The notes beneath the pieces are model-generated. The model ran no database searches. It was not told the origin of the DNA and saw only the letters and a program-made list of their open reading frames with translations. The translations under genes and the position numbers were made by a program. From NCBI RefSeq assembly GCF_001570485.1, contig NZ_BCTA01000096.1, positions 1 through 64,000 of the forward strand: 64,000 bases of DNA. Reading direction: 5' to 3'. Below, piece by piece: positions 19,250 to 26,925 of the stretch (positions are counted from its first letter, which is position 1; every line of letters begins with the position of its first letter). Source of the DNA: Mycolicibacterium novocastrense (lineage in GTDB: Bacteria; Actinomycetota; Actinomycetes; Mycobacteriales; Mycobacteriaceae).

Positions 19250-20026
19250 TCAACGCGCGTACTTGTCGACGAATCGGCGCAGGATGCTCTGCGGATAACG
19301 GACATCCCATTGGCGGACAGCCTCTTTCAAGACTTCCGCGGATTCCGGTGGGAAGTAGCCGTAATCCTTGTAGACGTCGATCCGGGTGATCAGGCCGTCG
19401 AGATCGAGTTCCGGGTGAAACTGCGTGGCGTACACGTGTCGCCCCACCCGGAACGCCTGCACCGGGCAGTCCGGCGATGACGCGAGGCGTTCGACGCCGG
19501 GCGGTAGGGAGGTCGCGCCTTCGCGATGTCCTCCGTAGGCGTCGAACACGTCGGGCACCTCGGCGAACAGTTCGTCGTCGCGGCCCGCGGAGGTGACGGT
19601 GACGGTGAGCCCACCGACCGGCTCGGGATGTGTGCGGTCAACCGTGGCGCCGACGACGGTCCCGAGCGTGCCGACGCCGTAACAGCAGCCGAGGAACGGA
19701 AAATCGCGGTCGACGATGCGTCCGATGAGTTCGAGTAACTCCGACTCGACCCGCCGCTGCGTCGCCGACTTCATCTCCACGGCATCGCTGACGTTGTAGG
19801 GCCCACCGCCGAGGATGATGCCCGACCAATCGTCGAGGTCGATGTCTCCCAACGGTTCATGGGTCAACCGGATGCGCCGCATGCCGGTGGTGTCGAGGCC
19901 GGCGAATCGCATCATCGCCCGGTATTCGTCGTCGGCGGCTTCATCCTCCCCGCGAATCGACAGCAGCAGAAAGGGCGCCGAACGCGCAACACCCCGCGAG
20001 CCCGGTGAGCCCGCGGGGTGCCGCAT
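19250..20026 (-). CDS. Class I glutamine amidotransferase-like protein
   Basis: About 258 residues from ATG 20026. The GATase1 fold is shown by the oxyanion loop IILGGGPYN, the nucleophile in FPFLGCCYGVGTLG and the His-x-Glu pair in ATQFHPELDLD. Such stand-alone proteins resemble GMP-synthase-like glutaminases or gamma-glutamyl hydrolases; the partner is unknown. The start is uncertain. The frame is open into katG, and ATG 20026 lies just before a hairpin at 19990-20020 that looks like the katG terminator, so the native start could be a non-ATG codon downstream of the hairpin, near SAPFLLLSIRGED. Same strand as katG and the esterase. Confidence 0.8.
   Translation of the reverse strand: MRHPAGSPGSRGVARSAPFLLLSIRGEDEAADDEYRAMMRFAGLDTTGMRRIRLTHEPLGDIDLDDWSGIILGGGPYNVSDAVEMKSATQRRVESELLELIGRIVDRDFPFLGCCYGVGTLGTVVGATVDRTHPEPVGGLTVTVTSAGRDDELFAEVPDVFDAYGGHREGATSLPPGVERLASSPDCPVQAFRVGRHVYATQFHPELDLDGLITRIDVYKDYGYFPPESAEVLKEAVRQWDVRYPQSILRRFVDKYAR
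19990..20020 (-). terminator. Probable katG terminator hairpin
   Basis: A perfect 9-bp stem, CACCCCGCG pairing with CGCGGGGTG, with a 13-nt loop lies 21 bp past the katG stop. It is followed in the katG direction by GTTGCGCG rather than a long T tract, as is usual for mycobacterial intrinsic terminators. It overlaps the 5' end assigned to the amidotransferase gene, which may therefore be read through at a low level. Confidence 0.6.
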
Positions 20027-20040
20027 GTCGTTACCGACGA

Positions 20041-22284
20041 TTAATCGAGGTCGAACCGATCGTTGTTCATCACCTTGACCCAGGCAGCGACGAAGTCCTC
20101 GACGAACTTGTCCTTGCTGTCGTCCTGCGCGTAGACCTCGGCGATGCCGCGCAGCACCGAGTTCGAGCCGAACACCAGGTCGTTGACGGTGGCAGTCCAC
20201 TTGAGCTGACCGGTCGCGCGGTCGACACCCTCGTAGACGTTCTCCGCCGCACCCGACTTCCACTCCGTGCCCATGTCGAGCAGGTTCGTGAAGAAGTCGT
20301 TGCTCAGCACGCCCGGCTTGTCGGTGAACACGCCGTGCTTGCTGCCGCCGTGGTTGACGTTCAGCACCCGCAGACCGCCGATCAGCACCGCGAATTCCGG
20401 AGCGGTCAGGTCGAGCATGTAGGCCCGCTCGACCAGGAGCTGCTCCAGCGGAGCCTTCTCGCCCGCCCGCGCGAAGTTACGGAAGCCGTCCGCCCGCGGT
20501 TCGAGCACCGCGAAGGACTCGACGTCGGTCTGCTCCTGCGAGGCGTCGGTACGGCCCGGCGCGAAGTGCACGTTGATCTCGTAACCGCCGTCGCGCGCGG
20601 CCTTCTCGACCGCCGCCGAGCCGCCCAGCACGATGATGTCGGCCAGCGAGATCTTCTTGCCGCCGCTCGCCGAGCTGTTGAACTCCTGCTGGATGCGCTC
20701 GAGCACCGGAAGCACCTGCGCCAACTCGGCGGGTTCGTTCGCCTCCCAGTTCTTCTGCGGCTCAAGCCGAATCCGCGCGCCGTTGGCGCCACCGCGCTTG
20801 TCGGTGCCGCGGAAGCTCGACGCCGACGACCATGCGGTCTTGATCAGCTGTTGCACGGTCAGGCCCGAGTCGAGCAGCTTGCTCTTGAGCTGGGCGATGT
20901 CCTGCTCGTCGACCAGCTCGTGGTCCACTGCAGGCACCGGGTCCTGCCAGATCTCCTGCTCGGGGATCCACGGCCCGAGGTAGCGGCTCACCGGGCCCAT
21001 GTCGCGGTGCATCAACTTGAACCACGCCTTGGCGAAGGCCTCGTCCATTTCCTCGGGATGGTCGAGCCAACGGCGAGTGATCGCGCCGTAGATCGGATCT
21101 TCGCGCATCGAGATGTCGGTGACGAGCATCGTCGGCTTGCGCGGAGGTCCGCCGAACGGATCGGGGATGATCGCCTCGGCGTCCTTGGCCTCGAATTGCC
21201 AAGCGCCCCCGGGGCTCTTGGTCAATTCGTACTCGTAGCCGTACAGGTTCTGCAGGTAGCCGTTGCCCCACTCCGTCGGGGTCGGCGTCCAGACCACCTC
21301 GAGCCCACTGGTGATGGTGTCAGGGCCCTTACCCGAGGCGAACGCGCACTTCCACCCGAGGCCCTGCTGCTCGATCGGCGCGGCCTCCGGTTCCGGCCCG
21401 ACCAGGTCACCGTCGCCGGCGCCGTGCGTCTTGCCGAGAGTGTGGCCGCCGACGATCAGCGCCGCGGTCTCCTCGTCGTTCATCGCCATCCGACCGAAGG
21501 TCTCGCGGATGTCGTGCGCGGCCGCCAACGGATCCGGCTTGCCCTCGGGGCCTTCGGGATTGACGTAGATCAGACCCATGGTGGTCGCGCCGAACGGCTC
21601 GGCCAGCTTGCGGTCCGACTCGTTGGTCCCGCCGTAGCGCTGGTCGGTGCCCAGCCAGGTGTCCTCCTGGCCCCAGAGCATCTCCTCGGGCTCCCAGATG
21701 TCTTCGCGACCGAACGCGAAGCCCTTCGTCTTGAATCCCGAGACTTCGAGCGAGGCGTTTCCGGCGTACGCGATGAGGTCGGCCCAGGAGATCTTGTTGC
21801 CGTACTTCTGCTTGATCGGCCACAGCAGACGCCGGGCCTTGTCCAGCTGAGCGTTGTCCGGCCAGCTGTTGAGCGGCGCGAAGCGCTGTGCGCCCTGACC
21901 CGCACCGCCGCGCCCGTCGAAGATCCGGTAGGTGCCCGCGGCATGCCAGCTCATGCGGACGAACAGGCCGGCGTAGCTGCCGTAGTCGGCCGGCCACCAA
22001 TCCTGCGAGGTGGTGATCAGCCTGTGGACATCGGCCTTGAAGGCCTCGAGGTCGAGCTTCTTGAACTCCTCGGCGTAATTGAAGTCCTGGCCGAGTGGAT
22101 TGCCCTTCTCGTTCTGCTTGTGCAGCACCGACACGTCGACCTGGTTGGGCCACCAGTCCCGGTTCGTCAGCGGAGCGTGCGACTTCGGCTTCGGCGAATC
22201 GATAGCCGGGTTCTCGCTCTCGCTGTGGCTGGCTGTCTTGGAATCATCATGAGGCGGGCGAGCGTCGGACGTATCAGATGACAC
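20041..22284 (-). CDS. katG: Catalase-peroxidase KatG
   Basis: 747 residues, normal length. It degrades hydrogen peroxide and in mycobacteria activates isoniazid. Visible active-site residues: distal Arg110-Trp113-His114 (RMSWHAAGTYR), proximal His281 (VGGHTLGKTHG), and the Trp113-Tyr240-Met266 set expected to form the covalent adduct. The Ser of the TSG motif at 326, equivalent to M. tuberculosis Ser315, is wild-type. Two tandem peroxidase halves are complete. Start GTG 22284 has a strong GGAAGGAAC ribosome site. It lies 33 bp downstream of furA on the same strand, the conserved mycobacterial furA-katG operon. Confidence 0.97.
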   Translation of the reverse strand: MSSDTSDARPPHDDSKTASHSESENPAIDSPKPKSHAPLTNRDWWPNQVDVSVLHKQNEKGNPLGQDFNYAEEFKKLDLEAFKADVHRLITTSQDWWPADYGSYAGLFVRMSWHAAGTYRIFDGRGGAGQGAQRFAPLNSWPDNAQLDKARRLLWPIKQKYGNKISWADLIAYAGNASLEVSGFKTKGFAFGREDIWEPEEMLWGQEDTWLGTDQRYGGTNESDRKLAEPFGATTMGLIYVNPEGPEGKPDPLAAAHDIRETFGRMAMNDEETAALIVGGHTLGKTHGAGDGDLVGPEPEAAPIEQQGLGWKCAFASGKGPDTITSGLEVVWTPTPTEWGNGYLQNLYGYEYELTKSPGGAWQFEAKDAEAIIPDPFGGPPRKPTMLVTDISMREDPIYGAITRRWLDHPEEMDEAFAKAWFKLMHRDMGPVSRYLGPWIPEQEIWQDPVPAVDHELVDEQDIAQLKSKLLDSGLTVQQLIKTAWSSASSFRGTDKRGGANGARIRLEPQKNWEANEPAELAQVLPVLERIQQEFNSSASGGKKISLADIIVLGGSAAVEKAARDGGYEINVHFAPGRTDASQEQTDVESFAVLEPRADGFRNFARAGEKAPLEQLLVERAYMLDLTAPEFAVLIGGLRVLNVNHGGSKHGVFTDKPGVLSNDFFTNLLDMGTEWKSGAAENVYEGVDRATGQLKWTATVNDLVFGSNSVLRGIAEVYAQDDSKDKFVEDFVAAWVKVMNNDRFDLD

Positions 22285-22317
22285 AGCGTTCCTTCCGGTG
22301 GGTTGATTGGGCTGTGA

Positions 22318-22773
22318 TCACGGTTGTGATCGGGAAACCTGCGATACCAAGCACTCTGGGCACAAGCCCCAATAGATGACCTCGGCCTCGTCGAGCACGA
22401 ATCCGTCCAGCGCGCCCTCCGGATCCGACGGCGTCAAGCAGGGCGCTGCACCGACGGCGCAGTCGATGTCGGCGATGACGCCACATGACCGGCATACGAC
22501 GTGATGGTGGTTGTCGCCGACGCGCGACTCGTAGCGGGCGACCGAACCGGAAGGCTGGATCTTGCGCACCAGACCCGCGCTCGTGAGCGCGGCGAGCACG
22601 TCGTACACGGCTTGTCGTGAGACGTCGGGAAGGGCGCGACGCACCGCGCCGAAAATCGATTCGGTATCGGCGTGGGGGTTGCCGTAAACCGCCTCCAGCA
22701 CCGCGAGCCGCGGGCGGGTCACGCGGAGATCGGCGGCGCGTAGCCGCTCCGCGTAGTCGGGTGTGGGGGACAC
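22318..22773 (-). CDS. furA: Ferric-uptake-family regulator FurA
   Basis: 151 residues from GTG 22773. Fur winged helix (LRVTRPRLAVLEAV... PDVSRQAVYDVLAALTSAGLV) followed by the metal-binding half with HHHVVCRSCG and the second cysteine pair in WGLCPECLVS. In mycobacteria this protein represses its own promoter and katG and is released by oxidation. Order, strand and spacing to katG match that operon. The start codon lies right at the predicted transcription start (see the promoter), suggesting a leaderless message. Confidence 0.95.
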   Translation of the reverse strand: MSPTPDYAERLRAADLRVTRPRLAVLEAVYGNPHADTESIFGAVRRALPDVSRQAVYDVLAALTSAGLVRKIQPSGSVARYESRVGDNHHHVVCRSCGVIADIDCAVGAAPCLTPSDPEGALDGFVLDEAEVIYWGLCPECLVSQVSRSQP

Positions 22774-22808
22774 GCTGCCAATATGCTCTGTTTTCTGGAA
22801 TCAGTCAA
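22774..22808 (-). promoter_or_regulatory. furA-katG promoter, leaderless type
   Basis: On the minus strand, TTGACT (22808-22803) and CATATT (22785-22780) are separated by 17 bp. Only six bases (GGCAGC) then precede the GTG of furA, so transcription should begin at or next to the start codon. The AT-rich spacer (GATTCCAGAAAACAGAG) corresponds in position to the FurA operator described for mycobacteria, so FurA would block RNA polymerase directly. Confidence 0.8.
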
Positions 22809-23068
22809 GAGTTGCTTCGGGGTTGGCTCATCGGCGTGTCGTAGAACTTTCCACCGACGTTGCTGTCGTCGCCGAAGTGCCTCGTTACCAACGATTTCGA
22901 ACGTCGCACGCCGCGCTGCTTGCGCTTTTCGGGCATGAGCCACGGCGGGTCTCGCTGTTACCCTTCGGTGGCTGCCGGGGTCTGTGGTCAGGGGAGTGGA
23001 CCAACCCGGTGGGTGGCTATGAGGCGAGACCCGAACGAAACGCTACGGACATCCGCGAAGAGAGTGTT
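22809..23068. other. Intergenic region between furA and acyltransferase genes
   Basis: About 260 bp between the divergent furA promoter and the acyltransferase start. The reading frame of the acyltransferase is open through it, but the codon pattern looks non-coding and the strong ribosome site lies at its right end. No repeat or RNA structure was recognised. Confidence 0.5.
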
Positions 23069-24286
23069 GTGCGCACCGGAGAAATCAAGGCCCTTTCCGG
23101 CCTGCGCATCGTCGCCGCCCTATGGGTGGTGCTCTTTCACTTTCGGCCACTGCTGGAGCAGTCGGTGCCGGGGTTCCGCTCGGCGTTCGCCCCACTGCTG
23201 AATTGCGGCGCCCAGGGCGTCGACCTGTTCTTCATGCTCAGCGGGTTCGTGTTGACGTGGAACTATCTCGACCGCATGGGGCCCTCGTTCGAGTGGCGAG
23301 CCACGCTGCGCTTCCTGTGGCTTCGGCTGGCCCGCGTCTGGCCCGTCTACCTGGTGACGATGCATCTGGCGGCCCTGTGGATCATCTTCACCCTGCAGGT
23401 CGGCCGTGTGCCCTCACCGGCGGCCGAGACGTTGACGGCGACGAACTATCTGCGCCAGGCGCTGATGGTCCAACTGTGGTTCGTGCCCTATTTCGACGGC
23501 TCCAGCTGGGACGGGCCCGCCTGGTCGATCAGCGCGGAGTGGCTGGCCTATCTGCTTTTCGGCGGTCTGATCGTGGTGATCTTCCGCATCGCTCGGTCGA
23601 CGCGGGCGCGGGGCCTGATCGCACTGGCCTTCGTCGCCGTGATGCCGCCGATCCTGCTTCTGCTGGCGTCCGGGCAGTTCTACACCCCGTGGAGTTGGCT
23701 ACCGCGGATCGTCATGCAGTTCACCGCGGGCGCCCTGATCGCTGCGGCGGTGCGCAAGCTCGACCCCAGCGATCAGGCTCGACGCGCCGCCGGGTACGCC
23801 GCGCTCCTCCTCGGCGTCGTGATCGTCACGATCCTCTACCGACTCGACGCACATCCGCTGCCCAAGATCGTCGACAGCGCCGGCCTGGTCGATGTGCTTT
23901 TCGTGCCGCTGCTGTTCAGCCTGGCCATCGGCGCCGGGTCGCTGCCCTGGCTTCTCTCGCGGGGGCCCGTCGTCTACCTCGGGCATGTGTCGTTCAGCCT
24001 GTACATGGTTCATGAGCTGGTGCACACCACCTGGGATTGGATGGTGCAGCAATTCGGGCTGCGGCTGTCATCGGACTTCACGGGCAAGCTCATAATGGTT
24101 GCCTTGCTTGGCACCGCGCTGATCGGCGCGGTCATGCTGTACCACTTTGTCGAGGAGCCCGCCCGTAAATGGATGCGCAGCATGATGAACGGCCCCGCCG
24201 CTTCGACCCCGGACGCGGCCGGCAAGCTGCACACCGTGTCCCGCCCGCGCGAACGCTCCGAGGTGATGACCGCCCGCGCCGGGTGA
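23069..24286 (+). CDS. Membrane acyltransferase 3 family protein
   Basis: 405 residues from GTG 23069, which has GAAGAGAG five bases upstream. Ten or so membrane helices are evident. The AT3 signature R-x10-H is in LSGLRIVAALWVVLFHF near the N-terminus, and the family motifs GVDLFFMLSGFVL, WSISAEWLAYLLFG, SFSLYMVHE and a C-terminal FVEEPARKW are all present. AT3 proteins move acyl groups across the membrane onto sugars, peptidoglycan or lipids. Many carry a fused extracellular SGNH domain. This one lacks it, but the next gene, overlapping at the stop codon, encodes an SGNH lipoprotein. Confidence 0.9.
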   Translation: MRTGEIKALSGLRIVAALWVVLFHFRPLLEQSVPGFRSAFAPLLNCGAQGVDLFFMLSGFVLTWNYLDRMGPSFEWRATLRFLWLRLARVWPVYLVTMHLAALWIIFTLQVGRVPSPAAETLTATNYLRQALMVQLWFVPYFDGSSWDGPAWSISAEWLAYLLFGGLIVVIFRIARSTRARGLIALAFVAVMPPILLLLASGQFYTPWSWLPRIVMQFTAGALIAAAVRKLDPSDQARRAAGYAALLLGVVIVTILYRLDAHPLPKIVDSAGLVDVLFVPLLFSLAIGAGSLPWLLSRGPVVYLGHVSFSLYMVHELVHTTWDWMVQQFGLRLSSDFTGKLIMVALLGTALIGAVMLYHFVEEPARKWMRSMMNGPAASTPDAAGKLHTVSRPRERSEVMTARAG

Positions 24287-24288
24287 CG

Positions 24289-25023
24289 ATGCTTCTCCCG
24301 CGCGTGTCCACACGGCCTTACACCGGCGCGCTGAGAAGCGCCCTGACCATCGCGGTGGCAATCGCCATCCTCGTGGTCACCGGCTGTCAACACCTGAAAC
24401 CGACGGAGCACAAAGAGATCGACGCGCTCAGCTTCGCGCTCAACCGCATCGCGGTGATCGGCGACTCGTACACGACCGGCGGACCCGAAGGCGGGCTCGG
24501 CGAGAAATCGTGGACCACCCAGGCCTGGCAGATCCTGGCTCAGCAGGGACTGTCCACCACGGCCGTCGTCGGCGCCGAAGGCGGAGCCGGCTACGGCACC
24601 CGGGGTAACCGGGGCAGCCTCTTCGAGGATCTGACCGCCGCGACGGTCACACCCGATGACACGCTGGTGGTGTTCTACGGTTCGCGCAACGATCAGAACG
24701 TCGACCCCACCCAGTTGTCGGTCCTGGTCTACGGCACGTTCCAATTGGCGCGGCGCATCGCGCCGTCCGCGCTCTTCCTCGTGATCGGGCCGCCGTGGCC
24801 GACGGCTGACGTCCCCGCGACCGTGGTACGCATCCGCGACACCCTCAAATACCAGGCGGAACTTGCGGGCGCGACGTTCGTCGACCCGATCGCGGCCCGG
24901 TGGTTCGTCGACCGGCCCGAGCTGATCGGCCCCGACGGCGTGCACCCCACCGACGCCGGTCACACCTACATGGCCGAAAAGATTGCGCCATTGATCGGCG
25001 CGCAACTGCCGCGGCGGGTCTGA
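24289..25023 (+). CDS. SGNH-hydrolase lipoprotein
   Basis: 244 residues from ATG 24289; GTG 24283 overlaps the previous stop (GTGA) and is the coupled alternative. The N-terminal hydrophobic segment ends in a lipobox (VVTGC), so the mature protein should be lipid-anchored on the outer face of the membrane. SGNH motifs: AVIGDSYTTGG with the nucleophile Ser, a Gly/Asn block (GSRNDQN), and DGVHPTDAGH with the catalytic Asp-His. It probably adds or removes acyl groups together with the upstream AT3 protein. The pair looks like a split version of fused AT3-SGNH O-acyltransferases. Confidence 0.87.
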   Translation: MLLPRVSTRPYTGALRSALTIAVAIAILVVTGCQHLKPTEHKEIDALSFALNRIAVIGDSYTTGGPEGGLGEKSWTTQAWQILAQQGLSTTAVVGAEGGAGYGTRGNRGSLFEDLTAATVTPDDTLVVFYGSRNDQNVDPTQLSVLVYGTFQLARRIAPSALFLVIGPPWPTADVPATVVRIRDTLKYQAELAGATFVDPIAARWFVDRPELIGPDGVHPTDAGHTYMAEKIAPLIGAQLPRRV

Positions 25024-25044
25024 TCCGTCCTATCGTTGCTGATC

Positions 25045-26394
25045 GTGCGACTCGGTGGACGCCTGTACCAGCTGCTGACCCGGGTGATGTCGCTGCGCAT
25101 CATCGTGATCGTCGCGGCATTGTCGGTGGTCGCGCTGGTGATCACGCTGGGCGCGTGGGTGTGGTTCGGCGTCACCAACGACCAGTACAGCCAACTGGAC
25201 CGTCGTCTGGACTCGGTGAGCAGCCTCGGCGACATCAGTGAGCTGCTGCGCACCGCGCAACAGGCCGACGTGAACCCGCCCATCCCGGACGGCGGCCTGG
25301 TGCGCACCGCCCGCGTCGACGGCATCACGGTCTCCATCCCGGAGAACATCGTGCTGCCGGAGTTCCCGGTCGGTTACGCCGACACCACCATCGACGGTGT
25401 CGAATACCGGGTCCGGACGTTCACCGCCGGCGGGGCCTTGATCGCCATCGGGGCGCCACTGGCCGAGACCCAACGCCGCATCGACGAACTGCACCGGCGG
25501 GTGCTTCTGATCTGCGGCGGTGTCATCGTCGGCACCGTGCTGGTCGGCTGGGTCATGTGGTCGATCATGATCAACCCGTTCCGCCTGCTGGCCCAGCAGG
25601 CGCGCGCGATCAACGCCCAGTCCAAACCCGAAGAGGTTCAGGTGCGCGGCGTGCAGGAGGCCGTCGAGATCGCCGAAGCCGTCGAGGGGATGCTCGCCCG
25701 TATCGGCGACGAACAGCAGCGCACGCGAGCGGCGCTGGAGTCGGCACGAGACTTCGCCGCGGTGGCCTCACATGAACTTCGCACGCCCCTGACCGCGATG
25801 CGCACCAACCTCGAGGTCCTCTCCACGCTTCAGATGCGGGACGAGCAACGCCAGGAGGTGATCGCCGACGTCATGCGCACCCAGAGCCGGATCGAGGCGA
25901 CCCTGACCGCGTTGGAGCGGCTCGCACAGGGCGAACTGACCACCGTCGACGACTTCGTCCCCGTCGACATCACCGAACTGCTGGACCGGGCCGCACACGA
26001 CGCGATGCGCAACTATCCCGGCCTCAAGGTGTCGCTGTCGTCGTCGACGACGGTGCTCATGGTCGGTTTGCCCGCCGGGCTGCGGCTCGTCGTCGACAAC
26101 GCGATCACCAACGCGATCAAGCATGGCGACGCCACCGAAATCCGTTTGGGCGCAGTCGCTTCCGGTGAAGGCGTTCAGATCACCGTCGACGACAACGGTT
26201 CCGGGATACCCGAGGACGAACGCGCCGCGGTGTTCGAGCGGTTCTCCCGCGGGTCGACGGCAGCGCGATCCGGTTCGGGACTGGGGCTGGCGCTGGTGGC
26301 TCAGCAGGCCGAGTTGCACGGGGGCACCGCGGCGATGGAGGCCAGCCCGCTCGGCGGGGCCCGGTTGGTGTTACGCCTGCCCGCGCCGAGCTGA
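25045..26394 (+). CDS. PrrB-like sensor histidine kinase, no adjacent response regulator
   Basis: About 449 residues from GTG 25045 (TTG 25036 also in frame). Two membrane helices (near 17-40 and 155-178) enclose a short extracytoplasmic sensor, followed by HAMP, HisKA (DFAAVASHELRTPLTAMRTNLEVLS, split: VASHELRTPLTAM holds the phospho-acceptor His) and HATPase. The N box DNAITNAIKH, G1 DDNGSGIP, F box FERFSRG and G2 SGSGLGLAL are intact. From memory the cytoplasmic half closely follows mycobacterial PrrB, but the sensor half differs and no prrA-like gene is next to it. It is therefore likely a paralogue acting on a distant regulator, perhaps PrrA itself. It starts about 20 bp after the SGNH lipoprotein gene. 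Confidence 0.88.
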   Translation: MRLGGRLYQLLTRVMSLRIIVIVAALSVVALVITLGAWVWFGVTNDQYSQLDRRLDSVSSLGDISELLRTAQQADVNPPIPDGGLVRTARVDGITVSIPENIVLPEFPVGYADTTIDGVEYRVRTFTAGGALIAIGAPLAETQRRIDELHRRVLLICGGVIVGTVLVGWVMWSIMINPFRLLAQQARAINAQSKPEEVQVRGVQEAVEIAEAVEGMLARIGDEQQRTRAALESARDFAAVASHELRTPLTAMRTNLEVLSTLQMRDEQRQEVIADVMRTQSRIEATLTALERLAQGELTTVDDFVPVDITELLDRAAHDAMRNYPGLKVSLSSSTTVLMVGLPAGLRLVVDNAITNAIKHGDATEIRLGAVASGEGVQITVDDNGSGIPEDERAAVFERFSRGSTAARSGSGLGLALVAQQAELHGGTAAMEASPLGGARLVLRLPAPS

Positions 26395-26412
26395 GCTGGC
26401 TACGATCCGAAG

Positions 26413-26844
26413 ATGGCCAAGCTCGAGATGTCGCGTCAGCTCGCATTGAGCCCGCAGGAGGCGTGGGAGCATGTATCGGACCTCAACGCGCTGGCGGACT
26501 GGATGGTCATGCACGAAGGTTGGCGCGGCGAGCTGCCAGACGAGCTGACGGTCGGCACCACGATCGTGGGCGTCGCGGGGGCCAAGGGGTTGCGCAACCG
26601 CGTCACGTGGACCATCCAGAAGTTCGACCCGCCCAAGCTGATCGAGGTCACCGGAAAAGGCGTCGGCGGCACCAGGTACGGGCTCACGATGACGGTCGCG
26701 CCGACCGAAACCGGTTCGGCGTTCACCCTCACGATGAATCTCGGGGGCGCGCCACTGTTCGGGCCCATCGGCGCGACGGCGGCCCGCGCCGTCAAGGGCG
26801 ACATCGAACGTTCCATCCGCAAATTCGAAGAGCTCTACGCCTGA
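26413..26844 (+). CDS. SRPBCC-domain protein, Rv0910-like
   Basis: 143 residues, a single START/SRPBCC lipid-pocket domain (MAKLEMSRQLALSPQEAWEHVSDL ... RKFEELYA; split to stay short). As I recall it, the pattern follows M. tuberculosis Rv0910, with WTIxxxxPP, GVGG, LGGxxLFGPIG and a final amphipathic helix. Rv0910 has been described as the toxin partner of Rv0909. No small antitoxin-like gene is adjacent here, so a toxin role is not supported by context. It lies 18 bp downstream of the PrrB-like kinase and is probably co-transcribed. Confidence 0.8.
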   Translation: MAKLEMSRQLALSPQEAWEHVSDLNALADWMVMHEGWRGELPDELTVGTTIVGVAGAKGLRNRVTWTIQKFDPPKLIEVTGKGVGGTRYGLTMTVAPTETGSAFTLTMNLGGAPLFGPIGATAARAVKGDIERSIRKFEELYA

Positions 26845-26925
26845 CCGCGCGGGCCCGCCACGCCGCGTCGCCTTACGCGGTTGATCGTGATCGCAGCGGG
26901 TACCACCCCTCGCGTGTCGCAGACC

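Noticed and set aside
20005..22281. Very long plus-strand open frame (about 758 codons) antisense to katG
   Set aside because: It mirrors the katG frame in a high-GC gene and encodes no domain; katG on the minus strand has every active-site residue.
26413..26844. Toxin-antitoxin module
   Set aside because: The SRPBCC protein resembles Rv0910, but no adjacent small antitoxin-like gene exists.
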